Shown here: positions 34,874 to 47,186 of the stretch, piece after piece
Layout of the letters: every line of letters starts with the position of its first letter
Position numbering within the stretch: the stretch's first letter is position 1
Source: Anticarsia gemmatalis
Lineage: Eukaryota > Arthropoda > Insecta > Lepidoptera > Erebidae
Assembly (NCBI RefSeq): GCF_050436995.1
Contig: NC_134753.1
Location: forward strand, 2,170,001 to 2,234,000
Direction of reading: 5' to 3'
DNA length: 64,000 nt
Notes under the pieces: generated by a model
The model's input: the letters and a program-made list of their open reading frames with translations, nothing else
Told to the model about the DNA's origin: nothing
The model's database searches: none
Made by a program: the position numbers and the translations under genes

Positions 34874-34960
34874 GTATGGTGGTCTGTGAGAGGGTCAATG
34901 TGCCGACGGAATGCGGCCCCTCCCTGTGCAAGCGCACCATAGAAACGTAATTAGTGTTTT
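34874..34960. other. Compact GC-rich island with terminal inverted repeat
   Basis: An abrupt island of about 80 bp, rich in G and C, in very AT-rich DNA. It is bounded by TATGGTG (34876) and CACCATA (34948), with an inner GCCG/CGGC stem around ACGGAATG. On the plus strand a frame from ATG reads MVVCERVNVPTEC...RTIET then TAA with high GC in third positions; on the minus strand another frame is also open. It could be a terminal coding exon (no convincing acceptor seen), a structured RNA, or a piece of an unrecognised element. Confidence 0.35.
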
Positions 34961-35359
34961 CATCTTATCCTCTCTGGGCTGATGCTATCGTTGAGTTGCT
35001 CATCCATTGAAGATTACTAAAGCATTTCAGGCAATGTACTAGTTCTAATTCGATGTAATTGTTGTTGTTTCTGTCTCTTTCGTTGACGTAAAGGTATAAT
35101 TAATTTATATCTACTGTATAGAATTTTAGTTGTAATCAGTAGGTTTGATTATGTTAATGTACTCTTATCAGATCCGTGATTAAGAGTTCGCTGTATTTTA
35201 ATATCTTAATGTGGAGTATAATATATAAATTTAATGTTTCAAATATTTTTACCGATCTTGTTGATCCAGTTTTTAATATTTTTATGGGAATATGTTGCAG
35301 TTTATGCATGTAGGTATGGGTTTATAATTATACAGACACTTGAATTTTGTCCATACACA

Positions 35360-35535
35360 ATACACATGTTATCACTAGAGTATACACGCGGCTTCCTCCG
35401 CATTTTAAGCGTACCCTTGACGTCTTATCCCGGATTTTAATCTATCACTTTTCAAAATTGTATCCTAATATGTTCAGTCGTTTTGCAGTACAAACGTGAC
35501 ACATAAACATACAATCACATATTAATAGCGAAATT
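35360..35535 (+). repeat. Highly diverged RTE-like 3' fragment
   Basis: ACACGCGGCTTCCTCCGC, ATCACTTTTCAAAATTGTATCC, TGTTCAGTCGTTTTGCAGTAC and ACATAAACATACAATCACAT follow the order of an RTE-type 3' end, with substantial decay. Confidence 0.45.
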
Positions 35536-35639
35536 AAGGCTTATTTCTACATAGTATTCAAAATATAATAACCTTACAATGAATTATGTATTTCATATAA
35601 CTAAAGTGATACATCCTCTTAAGAGAGTTGTATCTAACA

Positions 35640-35712
35640 GTGCATGGGTCCGGACTCGAAGTCACGACCTCCCGATTAACAGTTCACATCCTGATTGATG
35701 GATCGTTGGCTG
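35640..35712 (-). repeat. tRNA-like SINE head, minus strand
   Basis: GGTCCGGACTCGAAGTCACGACCTCCCG resembles a reversed B box and flanking region (compare CGAACCCACGACCTCCC at 7800). No body is recognised. Confidence 0.4.
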
Positions 35713-35715
35713 TCT

Positions 35716-37700
35716 CGATTTATTTTTGCAAAAGTATAAATTACTTATCACTTTACTGTTTTTGTAGTTGATTTATGTTTAGGATATTATTTTTAGAATA
35801 TTATTTTGAAGAGCTTTACTTTTTTCTGTTAATATGTGTAATTTAAATCTATTTGGAACAATTTATGATTACGCGAGCATTACTATTGATTTCTGAGTAA
35901 TTATCGAGACAACAAGCAAAAAGCACTTTTCAACACCCGGATTTTGATTTTAAAGAGGTCAAAGTCAAGTCAATTTCAATCATAAAGATTCGGCTGTTAT
36001 ATGCAAAGAAAACTAATAACTATTCAGTTTCCAATACCATTAACGGTAAAACTACTCATTTTTCCTTTAGATTCTGTTGACACGTAACGCACCAAGAATT
36101 ACAATCCCGACCAAAAAAAGTATAAAGCTACAAATAAAATGTAACGTAAGATTCCTTGCCAAATATATTGCATCACAAATCCATGAAATACAGCCTACCA
36201 CCATTTGTCATAAGCGTGAATAATTCCAACAGGGGACTGATAAATTATTTTTGGCAGCAAACTTAATTTGTTCTGTGATCGGCAAAATATATGGAGTTTG
36301 GAACACCCAATGAGGTTTTAGGGGCCACTGAACGATTTAGATTATTGATTGGTATTTGTTTTAACGGTAAAGTAACAATGAGAGGTCAAAATATCTTTAG
36401 TAGAAGGTAAAGAATAGTGTGGTTTTACTTTTAAGCAATAGTAATTACATAACTAAGGAAATATTTGCTTTGTTTCTCTGGAGATAGTAGAGACTCGGAA
36501 CATCAACGAACTTGCGAAGATCCTATCAAAGGTTTTTTTTTTGCTTCATCTCCATTCATATTATCTTGTTATCACGACTATTAGATCCTGCTTCTAACTG
36601 TCTGGTTAATTTTTATGTTCTATTATAACCACAGTTAGTGCAAAGTGTGGCTAATCGACATTAAGAAATAAGGGAAAATGTATGACGCATTATCGCCTAT
36701 TTACTAGCTCAGAGGGTCTTTTGCGGGCTCACTTTTCTTATCATATTTTCTACCTTAAAAAGTAAATAAATCTATAAGATCTTTCCGAAAAAATAAGCAT
36801 TATTGTTAAAACGCTGCTTAGTAGAAGTATGGAACCATTAGGCAGATCGCAAAGTTTTAAAAAACTCTCTACGGGTCCTCTCTCAACTCCAAATCTTTCA
36901 GAGCTTGTCGATTTATTAAACGGTTACCAAAGCCATACAATATAATGTTCGTTGACGTGTACAGCTGTATATCAACCGGTACACGGTACTTTTTGTTAAC
37001 CAAAGTACTGCGAGGCATCGAAAGATTGTGATTTATTGGAATTGAAACATTGATGCCGTTATTTAATGTTCAATGTATTGTTGTAAGGTCGGATGAAATC
37101 TGCTTGAGCATTTTGTTACTTAGTAAAGTATTGCTTCTTGCTTTTTAGTAGTTAATTCAGATCGGAGATTTAGCACTAAGTCTACTTACTATTAGAAACC
37201 AAAGCAAAAGTGCCATATTTTGGGGCTATAGTTAAAGTAGTTATCAAGAAGACTGCGGCTAGGTGGTTATTTCAATACAAAGACAAAGCTAATAATTGTG
37301 TGATCCACTAAATAGTAGTCCTGCGGGTAGGTATACTAAAGGAAAAAAAATATTTTTGTTTTTTTAAAGCAACTTCATTATGTCATTAATGAACAATTTT
37401 TATTCGTATTTAACAGATTTTACTCAAAAATGTTTTGACTCTAACAGATTTTTTAAAAAAATACCTAATACATTTTGATGGCTTTTAATAAATATCTTAT
37501 TTCTACCAACCACAGTACAATTATTATTTACCTACAATCCTCCACAAATTAATATCATACGAAACGCAATCTATACGGCTAGAACAAAGGTAGCTACTAC
37601 ATTACTATACGCTTTTAAACAAAGCGTCACAATTATGCGCGGGAGTTGCCTGAACACGCTCCATGTCATCGCACCTACGTTTTTATGACCAACATCGGAT
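35716..37700. other. AT-rich stretch, nothing recognised
   Basis: No coding-like frame, no splice-site pair, no shared repeat found on reading both strands. Confidence 0.35.
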
Positions 37701-37705
37701 TGTCT

Positions 37706-37823
37706 TATCCCGGTTTTTGAGTACATTTAGCGGTAGTTTATCTATTCAATAGCGTTCTTTTTAAGTTTAAACGCTACTGAATAGATAAATTACCGCTAAA
37801 TGTACCTCAGAAACCGGGGGTTA
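37706..37823. mobile_element. Palindromic MITE, copy 4 of 5
   Basis: TTATCCCGGTTTTTGAGTAC ... AGCGGTAGTTTATCTATTC and GAATAGATAAATTACCGCT ... CTCAGAAACCGGGGGTTA. The arms pair almost to the centre (AGCGTTCTTTTTAAGTTTAAACGCT). Same family as 3636-3758. Confidence 0.85.
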
Positions 37824-38092
37824 GTTCTATATCGGAGTTGTAATATACTATAGCAAAGGTTTTTATGTTGCAATATTCGACTTTGAAAATGTACATTTAA
37901 TTTCTTTTTGTATTAAGAAGAAACTTCTTAATATATTTCATAACATAGAGCTGTTATACCCAAAAGTAAAAGTTATTTTAGTTCCTGAAATATTGCGAAA
38001 TCCTTTCCCTTTCCTACCTTTTTTTAAAATGACATCCAAGTCGATTCACAAATATGTAAAAAATACTAAACTGTTTGTAAGTCAGACAGGCC

Positions 38093-38204
38093 ACCATCAG
38101 CCGCATAGACCTGTGGGTCATTGGTGGTCAAAACCTAAATTTTGTATACCGCGAAGTTAGCATACAAGTCTCTCTACTAAGTTGTCAAACTATAGTTTAT
38201 ATTA
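38093..38204 (-). mobile_element. Non-autonomous TIR element, copy 3 (truncated)
   Basis: Read in reverse this matches the left two thirds of 4911-5130: CTATAGTTTGACAACTTAGT terminus, then GTATACAAAATTT and a GTGACCCACAGGTC block, GATGGTGGCCTGT. The other terminus is absent. Confidence 0.55.
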
Positions 38205-38261
38205 ATAAGTAGTTTACTTTAATACTTGACCTCTTTATTCCGTAACTATAAATATAAAGTA

Positions 38262-38521
38262 ATCGGCCAAGTGCGAGTCGGATTCGCGCACAAAGGGTTC
38301 TGTACCAAAAAAAAAACAACTTAATATTTTACTTTTCTTAATTTTTTTGTATTTGTTGTAGTAACGGAAAGAACGGAAATACATAGTTTGTGAATTTCAG
38401 TTTTCTAGCTATTACGGTTAATGAGATACAGCCTGGTGACAGACGGACAGATGAATAGACAGACAGCGGAGGCTAAGTAATAGGGTTAGTATTTATACAC
38501 TATGGGTACGGGACCCTAAAA
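38262..38521 (+). repeat. 'GGCCAAGTGCGAGTCGGATTC' dispersed repeat, uninterrupted copy
   Basis: It starts ATCGGCCAAGTGCGAGTCGG, continues AAAGGGTTCTGTACC, TGAGATACAGCCTGGTGACAG and ACGGACAGATGAATAGACAG, and ends GGGTACGGGACCCTAAA. This is a canonical lepidopteran interspersed repeat with GTACC...GGTACGG ends reminiscent of inverted termini. Confidence 0.75.
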
Positions 38522-38889
38522 TCACAAAGTAAGGTTTTAAGATGCAAGTCAGAGTAAATCCGACCTCTTGGCTGGACACGTTTCTTTGTTCGTGACTTCC
38601 ACTGAACCTCATGTAGGCACTTTAGTTTCACAGGTTAAATAGTGAAGGTTTACATGGTTATTGTGATTTAGCTTCTGCCTGTGACTTTGTCTGTGTAGTA
38701 TAGACAGATCTACCGAAGTAACTGTATTATGTATTTACGATCTATGTAGCAAATTACCTTTTTTTTGAATCAATGAAGATTTCCTCGCGTGTATTTAGGA
38801 CTAATCTCTCTCTCGAATACTGAGAAAATCTGTTTTTTATTTCGGATCGAGTAAAAGACTATTAGTCTTTTCTAATTGGTATAAGAATA

Positions 38890-39050
38890 TTTTTCAATAG
38901 CAGCCCGAAGTTTGGTAATAGCCTCCCCCCCCCCCCCCATTACGTAGAGTTAACATTAACAAATCACATAGGGCTAAAATTTTAATGCCAAAACGTGGCT
39001 GTATTTTGTACACCTTCTACCCGCACCTTTGGGTATAAAAAGAGTGATAT
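38890..39050 (-). mobile_element. Truncated SINE with a C14 homopolymer
   Basis: AATAGCAGCCCGAAGTTTGGTAATAGCCT matches 57283-57310, and AATTTTAATGCCAAAACGTGGCTGT / CACCTTCTACCCGCACCTTTGGGTATA match 57360-57412 (AATTAATGGCGAAACGTGGG, CTCTGCCTTCACCTTCAGGTATA). Fourteen C bases at 38925-38938 replace the GTGCCCGTTTAG segment. The tRNA head is missing. Confidence 0.6.
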
Positions 39051-39428
39051 AATTTGTGTATGTAAGTATATTTAAAACAGGCTTAAAACTCGAATAGCTT
39101 TTGAAATACTAACACAAATATTACCCATCTCCAACACAAACATTTAGCGAAACAAAGTTAAACTGACATCACACTGACCGTACAATAACAAACTGTTGTC
39201 TGTCCGTCATTCAAATGGACTTATTTATTGTGACTCCTTCGCTTGCTGAATGAAGATGATTCTTACGCGTATTGTTGGAATGTTAACGGATGTAGGTAAT
39301 AGCAAGATACCTATATTTTATACCTACTTTTCTTCTAGTAAGATTGACAAAGGTCAAGATAATAATATAAATAAGACTCGACCTTTGTCAATTTTATTCA
39401 AAGAAAAATACAAGCTAGTTACGCTCAC

Positions 39429-39618
39429 CTGTTGATAAACAATAATTTGGTAAAGCAAGCAGTTAGAGCACATGTACTAGGAGATGAATAGCTGCAATCA
39501 AAGGACACGTCAATGAAGGTAATACTCGAAGTAGAAATCTTACTATCCACTGAATAAAACACGGCGTTCTTTGACTTATAATATGCAAGTGATAGGTCAC
39601 AAGTATGCAGCCTGTCTG
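39429..39618 (-). CDS. Candidate 190-nt coding exon, unidentified gene
   Basis: The minus-strand acceptor GTGGCTTATTTTAG is followed by 62 full codons (start DRLHTCDLSLAYYK..., middle YSVDSKISTSS, end ACFTKLLFIN) and a strong donor CAACAG|GTGAGCG. The frame would hit TGA one codon into the intron, as expected for a true exon edge. It enters in phase 1 and leaves in phase 2. It is visibly less AT-rich than its surroundings and has six cysteines in 62 residues. A second frame is open for 50 codons, which weakens the case. The phase matches 47187-47234 upstream and 5239-5392 downstream. Confidence 0.35.
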
Positions 39619-40191
39619 CTAAAATAAGCCACGGATTATGAGATGTAAACATTTATCTTTGCTAATCAATTCTACCTGATAATATAGTTACTTAACCTAT
39701 ATAATGTTTAAACCATCTCATCTTAAAAAACTTGTCACCGTCCAGAATTAAAACTTAGAACTTCATGATTGGATATCACTACCGGTTAGGTTATCGAGTG
39801 GTTAATTAACTTACATATTTTATAATAAAACCTTTTACAACATTAAATAAAGTATAGTTTTACCTCAGAAAGCCGCCACATAGCCTTTAAACCACATTAG
39901 AAAAGCTGTTAGAACCCTTTAGACCCTAAACACCGAACTAAACTATTAATCCTAACGGTACTGGGGTTAATTTCACCACAATCAACCACTTTGGGTTGAC
40001 GCCAGTAACCCAACTCATTACCCCGTCACTCACTGTCTTCCAATGAATTGATGGTGCTAGTCGAAGTGTTAAGTATTTCAGTAGATATTGATGAATTGCT
40101 AGACTATTTCAAGGCTTATTATTTTCTAGAACGCTTCTGGTTTGGTAAGAAACAGTTTAATATCAATCTTTTAGTAATTATTAGCTGACCC

Positions 40192-40450
40192 GCGCAACTT
40201 CGCTTGCGTTACATAAGCGTTAAAATTTTTCCCCGTCTTTGTAACATTTTTCACTGGTACTCTGCTCCTATTGGTAGTAGCATAATGATATATAGCCTAT
40301 AACCTTCCTCGATAAATGGACTATCTAACACGGAAAGAATTTTTCAAATCGAACCAGTAGTTCCTGAGATTAGCGCGTTCAAACAAAATAACAAACAAAC
40401 AAACTCTTCAGCTTTATAATATTCAGCTTTATAATATTAGTATAGATTAT
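40192..40450 (+). mobile_element. RTE-tailed non-LTR/SINE unit, copy 1
   Basis: It starts TAGCTGACCCGCGCAACTTC, continues TATAGCCTATAACCTTCCTCG, GGACTATCTAACACGGAAAG and ACCAGTAGTTCCTGAGATTAG, and ends in (ACAA)n and CTTCAGCTTTATAATATTAG. The tail carries a 19-bp duplication (CAGCTTTATAATATT twice). All three copies in the window begin at the same base, so this is a defined unit rather than a random 5' truncation. Confidence 0.75.
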
Positions 40451-42190
40451 GGTTTGAAATAGTATCAAGTGAATGGCAATTTCCTATTACTATAAAGCTA
40501 TTGATATATTTTATTTTGAAAAATTATTAGCCGCTACCATTTTTGGAGTAATTACTTTAATTATAGTTATTTAAATATCTACGTTCCACTTAATAATTAT
40601 TGTGAGGTCGATATGATATTAACTAGGGTAGGAAATTATGCAACTGATTTGCCACGATTGAATTAAAAGCCGCATTTCGTTATATCTACTGAGACTACGT
40701 CTTACCTAGCGATGTCTAAAAGTGAATACGAGAAATCTGTGGATATAATAAAATATACAAAGTACATATTACGTCAAACACGTCTCATAAACATAATCGC
40801 AAAGTCTTCAAACTCTAAAACCCTAATATCCACGTATAACTAAACGCAAGACATAAAAGGACCCAATAAACTCTTACGTGTGAAGGCAAAAGAACAACCA
40901 ATTAAAATACAATAATTATCTATTAATATAATATTCACGAATCATTTCAATGAGAGTTGACCTTTATATGATGACAAGTAATCGGCCGATCAACGTATCT
41001 TAAGCCATAAAAATGCTATTAAAATATCTCTGAACAGTCTTTATAGTCGAAATAGTCGGATTCTCTTATCTACATAGAATATCAGATTTTAATGTGTGTG
41101 ATTTATTGTCAATGGGGATTTTATTAGTCGACTACGGGTACGCGCGGTTTTGGCTGGTTTCGTGATTTTCTTTTTCAGATAAGAAAGTGATGTATTCGAT
41201 AAGTTTAGAGTAAATGTTAATGTTGCATAACTGTCGAAACTAGATTTTTGTTGATAAATATTTGTCAAAAATAATCAAGTCTATCAATCGCAACACTTTG
41301 CTAATTCGTCTGTGCATCAACTATGAGGATTGCCATTATTAATTTAGGTCAATATCTGACACTTTTCAAACAAACATGTCATTAAAATGATCATTCTAGA
41401 AATAGCCGCCAATGTCTATTCATTTTTGATTGATCTTGAGTAAAAATTTAGACCAAACTTTTCATTCCTGACAAACGACTAAGCATTAAATAAAGTAATA
41501 CCAATTAATTACAAAAGACAATACAGTCATAAAAAACTGTATCACTTCAAGTTATTAATGAAAATTGCTAAAAAACTAGCCAAATCTTATTTCACAGACA
41601 GCGGGAGGTCAGTTTTTAGAGCAATATTTATTAAAGAGAACATCGTAGTAAATAAAAGCGTAGGAGGGTGTTTTATTACAATCTAAAATAATATATTTTT
41701 GGCAATACTATTTTTATTAGTGTAGATCTTGAAACGTATTTATTTACTTATATACTTTTCAAGGAAAGATTAATTTTAAGCGATTTGATATACAACTTTC
41801 GTTTTCTTCTGTTCAGAGGTAAAAAGGACAGAATTTAAATATACAAAAAGCTGATACTAGTCTTATTATTATTTGAGTAAATATTATTAAACGTATGCAT
41901 TACTCGGCTACATACATGTCAATATCAGGATTAGAGAAAGAAGCTGAACAGCCTTGAGTTTACCTCATTGGTCAAGTACTGGTTTTTGCTTCCTTTTAAA
42001 AACCAAGTTAATTTTCTTATAATATTATAATTATCCTTCATCTTTCATTCCTTTGTCTCAAGTGATAATTATTTTTAAAACACCTGTATCTTCGACAATA
42101 GACTACGCTTGCCAAAAGGTAAGGTAATAAACATAATACTCTCAGTGTGTTCTCAATGTCAAAAAAAAATAATTGATTCATTCTTCCGCA
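40451..42190. other. AT-rich stretch; one isolated acceptor
   Basis: A strong plus-strand acceptor (GATTTTCTTTTTCAG) lies at 41165-41179, but only 10 open codons follow in the best frame. No repeat is shared within the window. Confidence 0.35.
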
Positions 42191-42194
42191 CAAA

Positions 42195-42300
42195 TAATTA
42201 TGCCGTGTGGGAATTGAGCCCACGACCTCCCGACCCAATAGGTAGTGGCTTCACCACCATCCTAACCACTGCTTTATGGAGGCCCTCAAATGAGTGGTAT
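42195..42300 (-). mobile_element. tRNA-derived SINE head, minus strand
   Basis: GGGAATTGAGCCCACGACCTCCCG is a reversed B box, and the right part (CCATCCTAACCACTGCTTTATGGAGGC) is a reversed A-box region. It is the same type as 7700-7860. Confidence 0.6.
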
Positions 42301-44600
42301 TCGTTCTTTCTGTTTATGAATTCGCAAAGGTCGTTAAAGAAAAACATACAAACATATCAACCTAATTACAACATTAATGTCTGAAAAATGCCTAAACGTA
42401 TCATTTACAAAATTTATTCTACCTTAAGGTTATAAAATTTTAATGCCACCGGATATTTCTTAGAATAATGCAATAATACTCATATTCGTTATTTATATTT
42501 TATACCTACATTATCATGGTTTATTTAATATAGCCACACATACATAATATTAGTTTTAATTAGGCATATTAGTTAACCATTTCCATATATTAAGGATTTA
42601 TTACCGTGGTACTAGGTGCCGCCCGCGACTCTGTTTGTTTTGAACGACATCTGTTGGGATATTAATTCGAAATATGAAGTTGTTAGACTAGTCTTTGATA
42701 GTACATGGTAGTTTGGCATAGGTATCGTACATACATGCATAACTTTATGTTGCTAAAACCAATTATAGTAAAACTAAACGAACAGTCAACCTGGGTAACT
42801 TCGAATCATTTGGGTCAACTTTGGACCTTATTCTAAAAAATATAATTTTTATTTATGGGTTTAAAGCAATTGGTAGTCTAATAATAAAGGGTACATAATT
42901 TATATTAAGATGTACCCAAAACAAGAATTCAAACTTTGCGAAAGACGTAAATAGGACAGCTAGTATATAATGCATAAAATTCTAGAACAAAGAATCTGAT
43001 GAATAAAAAAAGTTGTAATTGTAAATGCAATCTTAAATTTGCATGGTTTCATCAAAGTTTAAAGTCTTAGAAACGGATATTGACATCCACGCAAGCGTGA
43101 GTTGCGAACGCACACCAGTCAACATAAACATTGAAACAAGAGGTTTATGCTATCGGCAGCTAGACTTTATGCAAAACACTGTTAACCCGTGTTCGGCTAC
43201 ACCGCCTGCATTGTTAAACATCGCAATATTGGTTATTAGATATTTCATAGAAACCCATTCTACGTCCTTGCTTCATAAATCAAATATTAATATTGTATAC
43301 ATTACTGTTGTTATCCTAATAGGACGAATATGGATGTAACGTTTCAATCATGGTAAATGATATGCAAGATTTACTTAAGATGGCAAAGTTCTCGGGATGT
43401 TTACCAATACTTAAGATTTATGTGCATTATCTTGTGAATACGAATTAAACTACGTAAAGTTAAATCTAGTTATAGTCTCATGATAATCGTATATTAGTGC
43501 TTATCGTCTATGCTTGTGTGACTTTATAAGTAAGCATTTTAAGTACGTTGGATAATTTAAAACTATACGCTTTGACCGTTCTAGTGAGCATACAAGACTC
43601 TGCTTAGTTTAAAACAGTAAGCCGTGTGAGTTTTTCAAAGTTATGTCCTAATTTTATATTCAAGTAAATATTCAAAAATACCCATGATTACTTCACTCCA
43701 CAAGAGAAAACAGAATCTCAAAAAACTACCAAAAATCCCGTAAATATAATTTCTATAAATTTTATTCAACAGCTTTAAGATATAGCTAAATGATTAGCGG
43801 AACCCACGAGTGAATTTCTCACAACACATGACTAACGACAATACTAGTTGAAACATTTTGAACACGTGTAACCTTCACCTCAGTTAAATCTTTTGGAAAT
43901 TTGTAACGCGATTATGAGAACGATTCGATCTTCATTTGTTCATCATTCGATCTTTATTTCTTCTCAAGATACATGCTTCTGCCTAGTTTGGATATCAGTT
44001 TCAGCAATTATTATATAACATCCAGTCATTGTATTATGTTTACCAATAAGACTATAGCATGTATCTTTGGTGTCAAATAAACACAATTTTGAATTATTTA
44101 TTTATAGTATCATCGGATTGCTAGTCTTGTAATGAATAGTGACATTTCACTTGTATCTATAGCCTAATTAATAAAACAGCTTGATGAAAACGAAGAACTT
44201 AGTAAGTTAGTTCCAAACATAAAAATATTACTTCGCGGAAAACACATACTTTACTTTTCGTTTTTTGTTTCCGAGGTATTTAAAGTATTACAATTTATTA
44301 CTGACTTCCATCAACTTTCTAGTTTCGGCTGTGCGTTGTCAATCAGCCAAAGTTTGCCTAGTCTATCAGTCACTCAGCATCGCAAAAGTTTAATACATAT
44401 TTCCTTATACAAATCAAGTTTCAAAAAATTTCGCCCAATCAGCACAAACCCTTGGCACTTACACAATCAGTGTAAGTTCATTAACACCGTAGTATTGATC
44501 ATTAACAGCAATTTGTAGCAATTAAACGTATCATGCGCCACGACTGTGCGGGTAGTTATGAGGGTAACGAATTTATAATGTTTCCTACGTGTTTGAACCA
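42301..44600. other. AT-rich stretch, nothing recognised
   Basis: The 98-codon frame at 43043-43339 and the 60-codon frame at 44336-44518 have no family features and no splice partners. Otherwise unannotated. Confidence 0.35.
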
Positions 44601-44608
44601 GCCGCTTC

Positions 44609-45206
44609 TGTTAAGGCGATACGCTTGTATCTTGATCGAATCGTTTTATGATTTGAAGTTATATAGTGTTCAAGGATTAAGTTTTGCTGTTGAGATGGTT
44701 GTAAGGATTTAAAGTTAGAAGTGTAGTGTTTTAGGATTGAGTGTGAATTGTAAAGTAATGATTGAAATGCCTTTTCTTTTAAGAAAACTTTAGGACGATA
44801 ATGATTCCCCGAATTAATGACTTGTACGTTTTTAATCTACGTTTTGAACAGCAACTAATATTGTTGACGATTTTGAATAGCAAACGAACGTATTTGAGAT
44901 TAAAAAAAAGCTCAATACTAGCTAGCCTGATTCGGAAATTAGACCCGAGAGTAAAGTGATTGGCTATGGCTTAGACAGTTGAAGACACTATCGAGACTTT
45001 GATAAGCTCTTCAATTTTTATACTAATGTACACAAGCAATATGATTCCTAAAAGGATCAATCAGAATATCAAAGAAACTTATAATTAGTTTACTAAATAA
45101 GTTTCAAAATAATAGACAGCTATTGATATTACCTCTAAAACTCAATTCAATCCATCATAAAAATCATAGGCCCACAAAACTTCAAAAAAGCGGCATCGCC
45201 TTAACA
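44609..45206. mobile_element. Possible 600-bp TIR element
   Basis: TGTTAAGGCGAT at 44609-44620 and its exact reverse complement ATCGCCTTAACA at 45195-45206 are each flanked inward by a GCTT/AAGCGG extension. The ends thus resemble AGAAGCGTATCGCCTTAACA-type termini of a non-autonomous DNA transposon. The interior is AT-rich and non-coding. No second copy was seen in the window. Confidence 0.45.
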
Positions 45207-45269
45207 AAACATAAAAAATATCAAAAACAATTTGGTCGTAAAGAAATCAATCGGGTATGTTACCGTTAA

Positions 45270-45400
45270 CTAACGATCACAGCCAATTTCGTTGGTTCGA
45301 TTCCCATGAAAGCTATTTTGTTGGTTTGAAAATATTTGTAACTAAGTGGCGTGACTGAGTTGTTAATTTCTGTTTGTAATACTGTATATACAAAGGTATG
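45270..45400 (+). mobile_element. tRNA-derived SINE fragment, plus strand
   Basis: GGTTCGATTCCCATGAAAGC is a good B box. It is followed by TTTGTTGGTTTGAAAATATTTGT and GTTTGTAATACTGTATATA in SINE-body style. The A-box side is diverged. Confidence 0.5.
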
Positions 45401-45490
45401 TGTAATTTGTAATTATTCATCACCATGAAACTTGGTATTTACAACAAACTGTGTGACCAATCGGTTGATTTTTGATTTGTTGCTAATAAA

Positions 45491-45889
45491 TTAAGTCACA
45501 CGGAACAACGGATATATCTTTAGAGATACAGCCAAGCAATTATGTACCTTATGCATAGGAATTCTGCATCCTGAGAAAATTTTAGGTTGTACATAGGTTA
45601 ATAAACCCAAGACACAAGTGACTTTTGGAAGGCATTGGCATTGAAAACTATTCGTCACATACAAATGAAACTTATACAACTGAGAGTTCTTTACACAGTT
45701 CTTGAAGGAATAAATAGCACTAGGGGTCGCATTCAAATTAACTTTAAGGAAGAACTTATGTATAAACACGGCACACAATAATGTCAACATTAAAAAGGAT
45801 ATGAAAAATTTGCATTTACACACGTTCAAAGAAATAAAACCTGTTATAAATATTGCAAAAGTCAAACATAGACTAATAATTTTAGGCAC
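45491..45889 (-). other. 132-codon open frame, doubtful
   Basis: Among the longest non-repetitive frames. It is hydrophobic and Cys-rich at the N-terminal side (SLCLTFAIFITGFISL...), but has no ATG in its first 30 codons and no acceptor upstream. Base composition is ordinary for the region. One frame near this length is not surprising by chance. Confidence 0.12.
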
Positions 45890-45935
45890 ATATAATCAAC
45901 TGGCTTCAAGAACTCCCTTAAACTGACCATGTCAA

Positions 45936-46036
45936 CAATTAGTAAAGGTCATAATTAGTACTAATCAATAATAAGTCCGGTTAATAATAAGACCCGGGCA
46001 ATTATTAGTCCCGGTCAATAATTAGTACCTGTCTAA
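45936..46036 (+). repeat. Degenerate 17-bp minisatellite, six units
   Basis: Units start at 45936, 45953, 45970, 45986, 46003 and 46020, with core AATTAGTCCCGGTCAAT. Five are 17 bp and one is 16 bp. Divergence between units is high, so it is old. No similar array occurs elsewhere in the window. Confidence 0.7.
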
Positions 46037-46355
46037 AACTGGCAGTGTCAAAAACTGTCTCAAACTCATTCATTTGAAAACGTCTACAATATTGTAAATG
46101 AAAGTGATCGCGAGGACATCGTAATTGCCACGTGGGTGGATCCAGTTTCGACTTAATATAGTTGTATCGCATATAATTTGAGTCGTAGACATGGACTGGA
46201 CAGCTTGTTGTCTAATTGAAGTGCATATTATAAATGTTACTTTACGTAAAACCCAAAAATGGAAGGACCTTTAAGAATAAAAAAAAATCTCTACCTATCT
46301 ACTTTGATTCTGCAATTACCAATATTGAAATTTTGTAAAAAAAAGGGTAAGAGGC

Positions 46356-46408
46356 ATGATTGTAAGCATGCATACATGCATATTTTTATATGTATATGTA
46401 TGCATGTG
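46356..46408. repeat. TGCA/TA-rich palindromic hairpin
   Basis: AGCATGCATACATGCATAT and TATGTATATGTATGCATG can pair around TTTTA with a few mismatches. It is probably a decayed alternating-purine-pyrimidine microsatellite. Confidence 0.5.
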
Positions 46409-47186
46409 TTTCGTGTGTTCCTTACCACAATTCCGCTTCTTTAGTATTTCCATATAAATGTTGGCGTAGATGTATGGAAACAAAGTATATTACCGTCATT
46501 ATAGAATATTTATTCTAAGTCGAAATATGGTGTTAACCCTCTAATATTTTTCTGTCGACATTTGCCCTCAAATAGGTTTCAAAACCCCTGACCATTACAA
46601 CTTTCTTCACACATTTTCAAAAACTAGTTATATAGTATAAAAAACGTCCTACCTAACCCTAAATCCAAAAATATAATAGAATATATATCTTTGAACATAA
46701 TAAACCCGTTCTTTATAGTCAGGTTTATTGCTCAACTGATGCATCACAAATGAGAGAGAGAGCTTAATTCGATCCTTCTATATTATTTAATATCCTTTGA
46801 AGTTATTTAATCATTATTTGGGATGTAAAAATGATTGGATCAGGTAGTGGTTTCGTATTGGGACGATAACGAATCTCAAACTTTGATACTAAAATTTTTG
46901 TTTGTTAACAGTGCCTCTAGTGTTAGTTATAAGAACTAATTTGAAAATTCTAAGGCCAAGTTTCAAAGCAAACAGAAATGACAGTATATATCTGGGCTGT
47001 TACTTACTTTCTACACACAGTGTCAGTCTATACATACGAACAATTTAATTGCGCAATTTCAAATATTTAACTCTACCTCTATATTAAATTCATTAGTTTC
47101 ATCTCAATAAAATATTTTAATTAAAACCATCATACTTATAAAAAGAAAGAGAAAAATAAACTCGCAAAAAACGAAAAAGAACTCAC

